A DNA stretch of 23,770 bases from an uncultured Peptococcaceae bacterium (GCA_958417755.1 CATZDY010000037.1:1-23770), one strand, 5' to 3'; shown: positions 8,908 to 17,459, counted from the stretch's first letter. Program-made: numbers and translations. The notes: a model not told the origin generated them from the letters alone.

Positions 8908-8962
8908 TATTCCCTCCTTCCGGGAGCTTCATTTGCCCTGCCTGTCCCATTGCATAACAGAC

Positions 8963-8990
8963 AGTCTATGCACGAATCACTTAAAATGTG
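8963..8990 (-). promoter_or_regulatory. Sigma-K-like promoter of the dapB-dpaAB unit
   Basis: On the minus strand, CACA (8987-8990), 16 bases, then CATAGACT (8963-8970). This fits the known sigma-K consensus (AC in the -35, CATAnnnTA in the -10) except for the final A. It lies about 80 bases before dapB, and the unit contains dpaAB, sigma-K targets in B. subtilis. Confidence 0.5.
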
Positions 8991-8998
8991 TATCCTTA

Positions 8999-9027
8999 AT
9001 TTTCATACATTGCTGACAATATGTCAA
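8999..9027 (-). promoter_or_regulatory. Sigma-A-type promoter of the dapB unit
   Basis: A perfect TTGACA (9022-9027) is followed after 17 bases by GAAAAT (8999-9004), 4 of 6 to consensus. It lies immediately upstream of the sigma-K-like promoter, giving a tandem vegetative/sporulation arrangement. Confidence 0.5.
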
Positions 9028-9069
9028 GGATAAATGGTTATTTCGCCTTTTTTGGCCCCTAAACACCAT

Positions 9070-9090
9070 AAAAAAACTGCCCTAAGGCAG
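9070..9090 (-). terminator. Intrinsic terminator after ymxH
   Basis: CTGCC/GGCAG (9086-9090 with 9077-9081), a 4-base loop and seven T on the minus strand. It separates ymxH from the dapB unit. Confidence 0.75.
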
Positions 9091-9165
9091 CTCTTTTGAG
9101 TATCATACTTGATATCCCTGGCAATCTACATTTTTATTCTTAGCATACAGTATTGTTTTTACATT

Positions 9166-9435
9166 TTATACATTGTAGCGTTTAAAATTCAAATGCCCTT
9201 GGTCAAGATCCACAATTAAGACCTCATGGCCTATTTTTTTTACTGCTTCCCAAGGAATAATCATATGTTGTTTTTCCACCCAAAAATTCATAATATTTCC
9301 CCTGCGGGGTAAAATGATGGTTTTTATATCCCCGGATTCCACATCAATGCTCATATCACTTTCGCCAATCACTCCAAGCCTTACACCATTGCCTATATTG
9401 ATGATTTCCTTTCCCGCCAATTCACCCATACGCAT
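9166..9435 (-). CDS. ymxH: YlmC/YmxH family PRC-barrel protein
   Basis: Small 89-residue protein of the YlmC/YmxH family, a PRC-barrel-like fold found next to dpaA in many spore-formers; its molecular role is not established. The family pattern is visible: an N-terminal LAGKEIINIGNGVRLG, a GDIKTIILP strand region, and a C-terminal IPWEAVKKIGHEVLIVDL. A GGGGTG site lies 7 bases upstream of the ATG. It is followed by a terminator, so it is not in the same transcript as dpaA except by read-through. The upstream small membrane gene ends 37 bases before its start and is probably cotranscribed. Confidence 0.9.
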   Translation of the reverse strand: MRMGELAGKEIINIGNGVRLGVIGESDMSIDVESGDIKTIILPRRGNIMNFWVEKQHMIIPWEAVKKIGHEVLIVDLDQGHLNFKRYNV

Positions 9436-9472
9436 GACTTTTCACCCCATCTATTTTGCTATTCACAAGTTG

Positions 9473-9799
9473 CTAATTGTGTTTGAGCTGCCATATTTTT
9501 AAAACAAAGGGCTGTAAAATAGCCAATACAAAAGATATTGCCGCCAGAGGTTCTAATTCCATATGCAGGAATTGAATCTTGGCCGGCATATCAATTTCCA
9601 TAAAAGAAAATAACATGACCAAAGAAAGATAAATACCCCCAGCAGTACCGATCATATTGGTCAAAGCTTGGGAAAGAGGCGAAGTTCGGGTTTCCGAACC
9701 ATCCCATGCCCGTTCCTTCCCTATCCTTTGTCTGGTTCTTTCCCGCAACGAAAGGACCACCAGAAGCACTACAACAGCAATCATTAGTAGCGTTACCAT
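9473..9799 (-). CDS. Small three-segment membrane protein of unknown function
   Basis: 108 residues that I do not recognise. Hydrophobic segments lie near 1-18, 50-68 and 84-103, with a basic, charged stretch (about 19-34, RERTRQRIGKER) after the first, suggesting a small integral membrane protein. The start is supported by a GGGGGTGAGG ribosome site. It sits between mlpA and ymxH, two genes adjacent in B. subtilis, so it is an insertion into a conserved sporulation-associated block. The terminator after mlpA is upstream, so its promoter should lie in 9800-9950; none is clear. Confidence 0.75.
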   Translation of the reverse strand: MVTLLMIAVVVLLVVLSLRERTRQRIGKERAWDGSETRTSPLSQALTNMIGTAGGIYLSLVMLFSFMEIDMPAKIQFLHMELEPLAAISFVLAILQPFVLKIWQLKHN

Positions 9800-9949
9800 C
9801 TACCTCACCCCCGCTACCATTCTATGGGACAAGAATAGACTTTATGCCCATTTCTTCTTTTACTTCCATAAGGCATCAAATAAGGTTTATTTTTTCATCT
9901 TATTTAAAACAAATGAAGGTGAGAAAATCCTTGCTTCTGCATAAAAATC

Positions 9950-9972
9950 AAAAAAAAGATGTTTACACATCT
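9950..9972 (-). terminator. Intrinsic terminator after mlpA
   Basis: AGATGT/ACATCT (9967-9972 with 9957-9962), a 4-base loop and a run of T on the minus strand, about 75 bases after the mlpA stop codon. Confidence 0.75.
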
Positions 9973-10046
9973 CTTTTTAGATAACCCGATTTTTTATTTT
10001 ACAAACTAGCAAATAGATGAAACGGCCCCTTTCGCAAACCAAGGTA

Positions 10047-11309
10047 TCATATCCTTTTGCGCAAAGCAGTTTTTAAAAGCTCACAATCATCCCAGGGGCC
10101 TACACTGGCAATGGAAAACTTATCAAGGGTCAACATGGCGTTGGCTAAAGCCAGGATATCTTCTTGGCTTACTTGCTCCACCTTGGATAAAACCTCTTCT
10201 GGGGGCAACACTTTGCCTAAATACAATTGGGATTTCCCCATCCGGCTCATGCGGGTATTCACGCTTTCCAAGCTCAAAAGCAAATTGCCTTTGGTTTGCT
10301 CCTTGGCCCGTCCTAACTCATCCGCTGTTACTCCATGTTGAAGAACCTTTTCAATCTCCCCTAATATCAAAGACAAAGCTGGCTCCACATTTTGTTTGGA
10401 TAATCCAGCATAAATGCAAAAAACCCCACTATCATGATAAGAACTGTGGTAAGAATACACAGAATAGACTAAGCCCCTTTGTTCCCGAATCTCTTGAAAC
10501 AACCTGGAGCTAATACCACCACCCAAAATGGTATTCAAAAGCTGAAATACATAGATGTTTTCATGCCCCAAGGGCAATCCCGGCGCTCCAATACACAAAT
10601 GAATTTGTTCTGTATCTTTGTTTTTGCAGGAAACCCCTATTTTGGGTTCAGGAAGCAATAAATTTTTTATAGGCGCAACGCCGCTTTGTTGTGCAAAAGC
10701 CCCCCAGACTGCTTCCTTTACCACTTCATGATCAATATGGCCAGCCACAGCAATCACCATATTCCGAGGCACATAATATTGGCGATAATACGCTAAAATC
10801 GTTTCCCTATCCACTGAACGGATAATATCCTCCTGTCCAATGATAGGCTTGCCCAATACATGCCCCTCCCATAAAGTGGCAGCAAATATATCATGCACCA
10901 ATTCATCCGGGGCATCTTCATACATTTTAATCTCTTCTAAAATCACATTTCTTTCCCGATCAATATCTTCAGCAGAAAATTTAGATTCAAAAAGCATATC
11001 TGTTAAAACATCCAAGGCCAAGGGAAAATGCTCATCCAATACCTTGGCGTAATAACAGGTACATTCTTTGGTGGTAAAGGCATTTAAATGTCCCCCCACA
11101 GCATCCAAAGCTTCGGCAATTTGTTTAGCTGAACGCTTTTCCGTGCCTTTAAACAACAAATGCTCAATAAAATGTGATACACCGCCCAGCTCTTCCATTT
11201 CATCCCGGGAACCCACGTTCACCCATATTCCGATTGCCACTGAACGTACTTGGGCAATATCCTCAGACAAAAGCGTTAAACCATTGGGGAATTCTGTTTT
11301 TTGGATCAA
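10047..11309 (-). CDS. mlpA: M16-family zinc metalloprotease (MlpA/YmxG)
   Basis: Processing-peptidase-type M16 protease with the inverted zinc motif HFIEH (His60, Glu63 and His64 of the longest reading) and the downstream ligand region near RNVILEEIKMYED. The C-terminal half carries the R-Y-pair segment (EQRGLVYSVYSYHSSY). The longest frame starts with ATG at 11351 (434 residues, an AGAGAAG upstream). The TTG at 11309 is preceded by TGGAGGAGG at 7 bases and gives a protein beginning at IQKTEFPNG, the usual M16 start; I prefer this 420-residue form. It corresponds to B. subtilis mlpA (ymxG), downstream of ylxY, with a stem-loop between and a terminator after. Confidence 0.93.
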   Translation of the reverse strand: MIQKTEFPNGLTLLSEDIAQVRSVAIGIWVNVGSRDEMEELGGVSHFIEHLLFKGTEKRSAKQIAEALDAVGGHLNAFTTKECTCYYAKVLDEHFPLALDVLTDMLFESKFSAEDIDRERNVILEEIKMYEDAPDELVHDIFAATLWEGHVLGKPIIGQEDIIRSVDRETILAYYRQYYVPRNMVIAVAGHIDHEVVKEAVWGAFAQQSGVAPIKNLLLPEPKIGVSCKNKDTEQIHLCIGAPGLPLGHENIYVFQLLNTILGGGISSRLFQEIREQRGLVYSVYSYHSSYHDSGVFCIYAGLSKQNVEPALSLILGEIEKVLQHGVTADELGRAKEQTKGNLLLSLESVNTRMSRMGKSQLYLGKVLPPEEVLSKVEQVSQEDILALANAMLTLDKFSIASVGPWDDCELLKTALRKRI

Positions 11310-11451
11310 TGCATAGCCTCCTCCATTGATAATGGCTGCATCTATAGCCATGTAAACTTCTCTAATAAAATAATATTTTCCTCTAAATGCAATGTATTTA
11401 TAACCAAAAGCATGATAAAAATGTAATTTTACCGTTTTTAATCCCTAAAAG

Positions 11452-11489
11452 CAATACCCTAGGAAAGCAAAGACTCTCCTAGGGTATTG
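11452..11489 (-). terminator. Long stem-loop after ylxY
   Basis: A perfect 13-bp stem (11452-11464 with 11477-11489) and a 12-base loop lie about 55 bases after the ylxY stop codon. The following T-rich stretch is short, so it may terminate poorly or act as an RNA stabiliser between ylxY and mlpA. Confidence 0.65.
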
Positions 11490-11544
11490 TATTCCTTTTA
11501 ACCATTAGCAAGAGCAAAAAAATATCTTGCCCCATTGTATTGAT

Positions 11545-12363
11545 TTATATCTTGTCTTCTTTTTTATCTTCTATATACTTTAACATATCAGATACAGTAA
11601 CCAATTGATAGCCCTTTTCTTTTAAACCTTTGATCATATCAGGCAAAGCTTTTACCGTGGGCTCTGTGGGATGCATCAAAACAATGGAACCATTCTCCGC
11701 CTTATCCAATACCCGACGCACGATAACCTCTGGAGCTGGACGCTGCCAATCTATGGTATCTGCAGTCCATAAAATGGTATGATAGCCAGCCTCTTCTGCT
11801 GCCTGTAATACCGTAGGCCCCCTTTCCCCATAGGGAGGGGCAAACACCTTTGGTTTTTTTCCCGTAATTTTATACAGCAAAGCCTCTGTTTTTTGTATTT
11901 CTGCAAGATTATCTGATTTTGACAAGCTATCCACATGGGGATGGGAATAGCCATGGCTCCCGATTTCATGCTTTGCCTGGCTAATGGCTTTTGTTAAATC
12001 AGGAAACTTTTCTACCCATGTACCACCCATGAAAAATGTGGCTTTTACATCATTTTCTTTTAGAATGGCCAATAAGTCCTTTATGTATTCCTCCCCCCAA
12101 AATACATTAAAAGTCAGGGCAACCTCTTTTCGTTGGGTATTGCCGTGGTAAATAGGTTCTCCCATCACTGCTTGGGCGTGGTCCCCAGGTTGGGACACGT
12201 GGGACGCAGAATCCCCAGTCAATTCCCTTTGACTTCCTTCATAATTCCCGTCAGACCCTCCGCGAAATAAACTGGTTATCCCCATCACAAACAGCAAGAC
12301 AGCAAAACAAGTAAAAAAGATGTTTTTTAGCAATGCCCTTTTTTGGTATACATAAAAACGCAT
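11545..12363 (-). CDS. ylxY: YlxY-type NodB-domain polysaccharide deacetylase homologue
   Basis: Membrane-anchored NodB-fold protein of the sporulation-associated YlxY family. From the ATG at 12363 it has 272 residues; a clear AAAGGAGGG site 8 bases upstream favours this over the ATG at 12384. One N-terminal membrane segment (about 12-34) is followed by a low-complexity linker and the NodB domain from about residue 80. Metal-ligand histidines are present (SHGYSHPH) and APPYGERG and LMHPT match later motifs, but the usual TFDD is TFNV: the normal catalytic base and one metal ligand are replaced. It may be inactive or work differently. In B. subtilis ylxY also precedes mlpA; here it follows aroB rather than pnp. 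Confidence 0.92.
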   Translation of the reverse strand: MRFYVYQKRALLKNIFFTCFAVLLFVMGITSLFRGGSDGNYEGSQRELTGDSASHVSQPGDHAQAVMGEPIYHGNTQRKEVALTFNVFWGEEYIKDLLAILKENDVKATFFMGGTWVEKFPDLTKAISQAKHEIGSHGYSHPHVDSLSKSDNLAEIQKTEALLYKITGKKPKVFAPPYGERGPTVLQAAEEAGYHTILWTADTIDWQRPAPEVIVRRVLDKAENGSIVLMHPTEPTVKALPDMIKGLKEKGYQLVTVSDMLKYIEDKKEDKI

Positions 12364-12501
12364 GGCAGCAGCCCTCCTTTCCATTTGTATAATACAAGTT
12401 ATGCGCTTGTACCCCCCAACATGGCAAAAACTTTGTAATCCCTAATAATAAACACAAAGGAAATATTATACATATTTTCTACTTTATCCTTTGCATCCCT
12501 C

Positions 12502-12534
12502 AAAAAAAAGAACCGGCATCAATTCCGGTCCTTT
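12502..12534 (-). terminator. Intrinsic terminator after aroB
   Basis: AAAG-A-ACCGG (12507-12516) pairs with CCGGT-C-CTTT (12525-12534) with one internal mismatch and an 8-base loop; eight T follow on the minus strand. It closes the shikimate cluster. Confidence 0.8.
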
Positions 12535-12567
12535 GGCTTATATGATTTTTATTATGCATCATGACTT

Positions 12568-13659
12568 TCACTTATTTTCCCCTGTTTGCAAAACCTGTAT
12601 AATCTCGCTTTCCGGCACATCCTTTTCAAGGCAAACGCTGCCTATATCTGTGGGCAACACAAAGGTCAGCGAATCGGAAATCACTTTCTTATCATGGCGC
12701 AACAGATCCAATATCTTCCGTTTCTCCAAACCCTTTGGCAAAGCCACAGGCAAAGATGCCTTTGTCAATACTTGCTCTATGCGAAGGGCTTTATCTGCTG
12801 TCAAAAATCCCATTCTTACAGCCAAGCGGGCGGCTAAGACCATGCCTATGGACACTGCTTCCCCATGGCGATAGGCGGTATAGCCAGTTAGGGTTTCCAC
12901 CGCATGCCCAATGGTATGGCCAAAGTTTAAGATAGCCCGCCTTCCTTGTTCTGTTTCATCCTCTTGCACCACTTGGGCTTTGATGCTACAGGATTTTTCC
13001 ACCACATATTCCAAAGCCTTTGGTTCCAATTGTAATACCTGTTCTATATGCTCTTCCAACCATTGAAAAAAAACTCGATCCGCAATAACCCCGTATTTAA
13101 TTACTTCTGCCAAACCGCCGCGGATTTCCCGGGCATCTAAAGTGGATAATGTATCCAAATCTGAAAAAACTGCCAAAGGCTGGTAAAAGGCGCCAATGAT
13201 ATTCTTGCCAGCCGGATGATTCACCGCCACTTTCCCCCCTACACTACTATCCACTTGGGCCAATAGCGTGGTAGGAATCTGCACAAAGGGTACTCCCCGC
13301 ATATAGGTGGCAGCTACAAAACCAGCCAAATCACCGATGACCCCACCACCCAAAGCCACCACCGGAGACTGCCGATCCAAACCATGGGTAAAGGCAAGGT
13401 CATACAAAACTGCTGCTTGGGAAAGGGTTTTAAATTCTTCCCCTTCAGGCACTTCTCCTACAATGACTTCATAGCCTACCCCTTCCAAGGCATCTTGCAA
13501 GGTTTTGCCAAAAAGTTTTTGTACCATTGGATTGGTTACCAGCAATAAACGACGCCCTGTGGGTAATGTTTGCATAGCATTTGCCAAGTTTTGCAAAACC
13601 CCGGAACCAATGTGAATCGCATATTCCCTGGTTCCCAAATCAACATCTACACGCGCCAT
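12568..13659 (-). CDS. aroB: 3-dehydroquinate synthase
   Basis: Second enzyme of the shikimate pathway. From the ATG at 13659 it has 363 residues, normal for AroB. Motifs: NAD-binding GGGVIGD at 104-110, PTTLLAQVDSSVGGK from about 130, and zinc ligands Glu185 (GGLAEVIK), His248 (NFGHTIGH) and His265 (RHGEA). The frame is open 17 codons further up, inside aroK, but the ATG at 13659 starts four bases past the aroK stop, with AGGGG 8 bases upstream, which indicates coupled translation. Last gene of aroE-aroC-aroK-aroB, followed by a terminator. Confidence 0.95.
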   Translation of the reverse strand: MARVDVDLGTREYAIHIGSGVLQNLANAMQTLPTGRRLLLVTNPMVQKLFGKTLQDALEGVGYEVIVGEVPEGEEFKTLSQAAVLYDLAFTHGLDRQSPVVALGGGVIGDLAGFVAATYMRGVPFVQIPTTLLAQVDSSVGGKVAVNHPAGKNIIGAFYQPLAVFSDLDTLSTLDAREIRGGLAEVIKYGVIADRVFFQWLEEHIEQVLQLEPKALEYVVEKSCSIKAQVVQEDETEQGRRAILNFGHTIGHAVETLTGYTAYRHGEAVSIGMVLAARLAVRMGFLTADKALRIEQVLTKASLPVALPKGLEKRKILDLLRHDKKVISDSLTFVLPTDIGSVCLEKDVPESEIIQVLQTGENK

Positions 13660-13663
13660 ACCC

Positions 13664-14191
13664 TCAACCCCTTGCCCCACAACGGGATATAATGTATTGA
13701 ACAACTTCATTTGCAGTCAAGCCACTGGTTTCCACTGTCAAATCCGCCACTGCAGCATAGCTGGATTCCCGTTCCTGTAACAAATGTTGAATCCGGGCAG
13801 CTAGGTCTTCCCCTTGCAACAAGGGACGCTCCTTTGTATTGGCTTCCACCCTTTGCACAATGGAGGCCAAAGAAGCGGTGAGCCGGATAAAATAACCATT
13901 TTGTTTCAGCCAGTGCACATTCTCCGGATTCAGTACAGCCCCTCCTCCCAGGGCAAGCACTTTCCCTTGTTGCCAAGATAAGGCTTTGATGATCCGGGTT
14001 TCTTCTTGCCGAAAATAGCCCTCACCCTTTTGAGAGAAAATATCCTGTACTGATTTTCCATTGGCTTTTTCTATTTCTTGATCCACATCATAGAAATCTG
14101 TTTGTAAGGTTGCAGCCAAAAGCTTACCCACTGTACTCTTGCCTGTGCCCATGAAACCGATTAAGACATAATTATTATTTTCCTGCACCAT
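13664..14191 (-). CDS. aroK: Shikimate kinase
   Basis: Phosphorylates shikimate with ATP. P-loop GFMGTGKS at 12-19, the shikimate-binding DVDQEIE stretch near 36, an FRxEE-type motif (FRQEET), and GGGAV in the shikimate-binding centre; the lid arginine is in ERPLL. The ATG at 14191 has AAGGTGG about 4-5 bases upstream and gives 175 residues, normal length. A GTG at 14221 would add 10 residues but has little ribosome-site support. It sits between aroC and aroB. Confidence 0.95.
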   Translation of the reverse strand: MVQENNNYVLIGFMGTGKSTVGKLLAATLQTDFYDVDQEIEKANGKSVQDIFSQKGEGYFRQEETRIIKALSWQQGKVLALGGGAVLNPENVHWLKQNGYFIRLTASLASIVQRVEANTKERPLLQGEDLAARIQHLLQERESSYAAVADLTVETSGLTANEVVQYIISRCGARG

Positions 14192-14243
14192 TTTACCACC
14201 TTCACAGCCCAGGAAACCCACCTTAGGCCTTTATATCATGGAT

Positions 14244-15404
14244 TTAAAACATGCTTACCTTTTTTCCATAGGCTTCCCATCGTTGTTGGAGATCTTCCAC
14301 CGTATCACCGCCGAATTGCTCCAAACACACTTTGGCCAATTCCCAGGCCACCACAGCTTCTCCCACCACGCAAGCCGCAGGAACAGCACAGACATCTGAA
14401 CGTTCCACAGAGGCTAAAAACACCTCTTTGGAGGCAATATCCACACTTTGCTTGGGTTGATATAAGGTAGGAATGGGTTTCATGGCTGCCCGCAACACCA
14501 CGGGACTGCCATTGGTCATCCCGCCTTCTATCCCTCCAGCTCCATTGGTCATTCGATAAAAACCTTTTTGCTGATCATGATAAATTTCATCATGCACTTG
14601 GGAACCGGGCAAAGCTGCTCCTTGAAATCCTAAGCCAATTTCCACTCCTTTGATAGCCTGAATGCCCATCAAAGCCCCAGCCAACCGACCGTCCAAACGT
14701 TGATCCCATTGCCCATAGCCACCAATACCAGGCAAAAGACCAAAAACCCTGATTTCAAAAATACCGCCCAAAGAATCCCCTTGTTCTTTTGCTTGATCAA
14801 TGGTTTCCATCATTGCCTTTTCTGCTTCAACGTCCGGACAATATACCGGAGAAGCATTGACCCTTTCCTGGAGCACCTGGGGAGGAAAATCCATAGAAGC
14901 ACACTGCACAGAACCAATGGCTTGGACAAACCCCACTACTTGTACTTGCAGCTCTTCCAACAGCTTTCGGGCCAAAGCCCCCACTGCCACCCGGGCAGCA
15001 GTTTCCCGGGCACTGGAACGTTCCAATACATTGCGCATATCCCGGTGATTGTATTTCATAGCCCCGGATAAATCAGCATGCCCAGGTCTGGGTCTGGTCA
15101 CCACCTTTTCTGTTAACAAAGCATTTTCCTCAGCAGTCATGATGGTTTCCCAATTGGCCCAATCTTTGTTTTGAATAAGCAAGGATACCGGGGAACCTAA
15201 GGTGTAGCCCCCCCTTATCCCTGAGACAATCTGTACTTGGTCGCTCTCTATCTGCATCCGGCCCCCTCTTCCATAGCCTCCTTGACGCCTTTTGAGCTGT
15301 TCATTGATATAAGAAGCCTTCATGGGCAACCCAGCAGGTAAACCATCCACCACTGCAGTCAATAAAGGTCCATGGGACTCCCCTGCGGTTAGAAACCGAA
15401 TCAT
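14244..15404 (-). CDS. aroC: Chorismate synthase
   Basis: Converts EPSP to chorismate using reduced FMN. Signature features are the N-terminal FLTAGESHG, the [12 protein letters not shown] segment, and [19 protein letters not shown] with [12 protein letters not shown]. 386 residues from the ATG at 15404, which lies two bases after the aroE stop, so translation is probably coupled; the ribosome site (AAAAGGGG) is inside the aroE C-terminus. A longer frame to 15470 would only extend into aroE. It uses the kinase pathway product via EPSP synthase, which is not in this window. Confidence 0.96.
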   Translation of the reverse strand: MIRFLTAGESHGPLLTAVVDGLPAGLPMKASYINEQLKRRQGGYGRGGRMQIESDQVQIVSGIRGGYTLGSPVSLLIQNKDWANWETIMTAEENALLTEKVVTRPRPGHADLSGAMKYNHRDMRNVLERSSARETAARVAVGALARKLLEELQVQVVGFVQAIGSVQCASMDFPPQVLQERVNASPVYCPDVEAEKAMMETIDQAKEQGDSLGGIFEIRVFGLLPGIGGYGQWDQRLDGRLAGALMGIQAIKGVEIGLGFQGAALPGSQVHDEIYHDQQKGFYRMTNGAGGIEGGMTNGSPVVLRAAMKPIPTLYQPKQSVDIASKEVFLASVERSDVCAVPAACVVGEAVVAWELAKVCLEQFGGDTVEDLQQRWEAYGKKVSMF

Positions 15405-15406
15405 TT

Positions 15407-16270
15407 TTAAATCATCCCCTTTTGTAAAACTGTCCGCATACAAGCCACTGGAGCAGGCATGTTGGTCCATAGTTCAAAGGCCTGTACCCCTTGATACAAT
15501 AACATACCCAACCCTCCGTACACCGCAGCCCCTTGTTGGGCGCACTGTTGCATAAAGGCGGTTTGCAAAGGATTATAAACAATATCCACCACTGTATGGG
15601 CAGCACCCAACAAATGATAGGGAAATACAGGACTTTCCTTCTCACAAGGATGCATGCCAATGGATGTGGTTTGCACAATGAAATCAGTCTGCCCCAAAAC
15701 CAATGCCAACTCTTTTTCTTTGGGATTCTCTAAAACCTGACAAATGCATCCCGTTTGTTGCACACACTTTGCCACTGCCCTGGCTTTATCCAACGAGCGA
15801 TTCAAAATGCTGATTTCATGCATCCCGTTAAGAGCCAATGCCACGGCTACTGCTCTGGCAGCTCCGCCGGCACCCAACAATAGGGCCCGGCTTCCTGATA
15901 CCTTACATTTCATTTCCTCCTGCAAAAAACGAATAAAACCAGTTCCATCTGTATTATATCCGCGCAATACGCCCTTATCATTGACAATGGTATTCACAGC
16001 CCCGATCAAAGAGGCCTCTGCGGATAGGAAATCTAAATAAGGAATCACCGCCTGTTTATGGGGCACAGTGACATTCACCCCCACCATGCCCAAAGCTTTT
16101 ATCCCCCTAACCGCAGCCTCAAGATTTTGCTGCTCTATCTGAAAAGGCGCATACATCCACGGAAGCCCTAGGGCCTGAAAAGCAGCATTATGCATAGCTG
16201 GTGAAAGAGAATGGGCCACTGGATTGCCGAATAAACCGCATACCCGAATGGCCCTATCATGTTCTTGCAT
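15407..16270 (-). CDS. aroE: Shikimate dehydrogenase (NADP+)
   Basis: Reduces 3-dehydroshikimate to shikimate. Substrate-site SLSP at 21-24, catalytic Lys72 in NVTVPHK, Asp108 in YNTDGTG, and a Rossmann GAGGAA at 133-138 followed by an NRS cofactor motif. 287 residues, normal. A GAGGGGG ribosome site lies about 10 bases before the ATG. It leads aroE-aroC-aroK-aroB and follows yqeG by 82 bases. In B. subtilis yqeG, yqeH and aroE are consecutive; here no yqeH lies between. Confidence 0.95.
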   Translation of the reverse strand: MQEHDRAIRVCGLFGNPVAHSLSPAMHNAAFQALGLPWMYAPFQIEQQNLEAAVRGIKALGMVGVNVTVPHKQAVIPYLDFLSAEASLIGAVNTIVNDKGVLRGYNTDGTGFIRFLQEEMKCKVSGSRALLLGAGGAARAVAVALALNGMHEISILNRSLDKARAVAKCVQQTGCICQVLENPKEKELALVLGQTDFIVQTTSIGMHPCEKESPVFPYHLLGAAHTVVDIVYNPLQTAFMQQCAQQGAAVYGGLGMLLYQGVQAFELWTNMPAPVACMRTVLQKGMI

Positions 16271-16352
16271 GGTGATTCATCCCCCTCATCTCTATCCGCA
16301 ATCTATTGTTTCCTTTTTATGCGGGTCTAAGCCTTGCCCCCAACCCATGATA

Positions 16353-16847
16353 CTAGCGCAAAAGCCGCAAAACCAACCGTTCCAAACGACGGTTGATCAT
16401 TTCAGTGGCCCAATACTCTTTGCCTGCCAAGGGAGTAACCAGGATGGTATAAAGCCCCATTCGATTTCCCCCCACCATATCAGTGAAAATCTGATCCCCA
16501 ATCACAGCAGTTTCTTGTTTGTTGGTTCCCATGTTTTCCATGGCCCGATAAAAGGATTTTTTAAATGGCTTCAAAGCCTTATGAATGAAAGGAATGGATA
16601 AATCCCCCACCACATCCTGCAAACGTTTCATGCCATTATTGGATACAATACAGATTTGAAATCCCTTTTCTCGTACTTGTTCCAACCATTGCAGGGTAGC
16701 TGGGGAAAAAGCCGGCACATCCCTGGGAACCAAGGTATTATCCAAATCAAAAATGAGCCCCCGGATTCCCTGGGCAGCTAAAACATCCAAATCCAACTGA
16801 TTCAATGCCTGTAGGTACTGCTTAGGAAGCAACATTTTTCGCAACAT
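16353..16847 (-). CDS. yqeG: YqeG family HAD-IIIA phosphatase
   Basis: HAD-superfamily phosphatase of the YqeG family, 164 residues. Motif I is DLDNT (nucleophile Asp34, general acid Asp36), motif II SNN (VSNNG) and motif III the K...GDQIFTD region. Its substrate is not settled; relatives include phosphatidylglycerophosphate phosphatases. The ATG directly follows the mobA stop with no gap, and the GGAGAG of the last mobA codons is the ribosome site, so translation is coupled to mobA. Confidence 0.93.
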   Translation of the reverse strand: MLRKMLLPKQYLQALNQLDLDVLAAQGIRGLIFDLDNTLVPRDVPAFSPATLQWLEQVREKGFQICIVSNNGMKRLQDVVGDLSIPFIHKALKPFKKSFYRAMENMGTNKQETAVIGDQIFTDMVGGNRMGLYTILVTPLAGKEYWATEMINRRLERLVLRLLR

Positions 16848-17459
16848 CTATCTCTCTCCATCCTTTGCCATTGTCCGGGCTTTTTGCAAGTCTTCCGGCG
16901 TGTTCACATTTACCAAACAATGGCCCATAGCAAACCATTGCCTCCATGTTTCTTCCTCCACATACTGTACCCTTACTTCTGGGAAAAAGCTCGATACCCG
17001 GTATGAACCCACCTGTAAAGCCTTTTCTATGGGCTTTAGACAAGCAGTGCCATACAGCGCAAAAAGAGGCTCCACCCCTGTTTCTTTTTTGGGAATCACC
17101 ACATCACAATCCTTGGTAGCCAAAGATATGAAACCCAAAATAGCGTCAGGGCTCACAAAGGGCATATCACATGCCACCACAAAAATAAACGGAGTTTTTG
17201 CTGCTTGCAAACCAGCATGGATACCTCCCAAAGGCCCGCAATGGGGATATTGATCCACAATCACAGGATAACCCAAATCACCATATTTTCGCTGTTCCCC
17301 TGTGACAATAACAATTTGCTGAAAAACTTGGGCCAAGGCTTTTAACACCCGCTCAATCAGCCTTTGGCCCCTCATCTCCAACATGGCCTTATCCTGCCCC
17401 ATTCGGCGGCTTTGGCCTCCAGCCAAAACAACCCCTGTGACTGCCTGCACAATTATCAT
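16848..17459 (-). CDS. mobA: Molybdenum cofactor guanylyltransferase (MobA-like)
   Basis: Nucleotidyltransferase that joins GMP to molybdopterin cofactor. The N-terminal GTP-binding loop LAGGQSRRMGQDK (about 12-24) is diagnostic; PLGGIHAGL and FVVACDMPFVSP carry the metal-binding Asp. The C-terminal NVNTPEDL is also typical. The frame is open to an ATG at 17543 (231 residues) seven bases after cobK, but the conserved protein starts near VTGVVLAGG. I report the ATG at 17459; a GTG at 17450 is better spaced from the TTTGAGG site. It lies between cobK and yqeG with no other molybdopterin gene in the window. Confidence 0.9.
   Translation of the reverse strand: MIIVQAVTGVVLAGGQSRRMGQDKAMLEMRGQRLIERVLKALAQVFQQIVIVTGEQRKYGDLGYPVIVDQYPHCGPLGGIHAGLQAAKTPFIFVVACDMPFVSPDAILGFISLATKDCDVVIPKKETGVEPLFALYGTACLKPIEKALQVGSYRVSSFFPEVRVQYVEEETWRQWFAMGHCLVNVNTPEDLQKARTMAKDGER

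Noticed and set aside
14700..15071. Plus-strand open frame of 123 codons
   Set aside because: Antisense shadow of aroC, which is unmistakable on the other strand.
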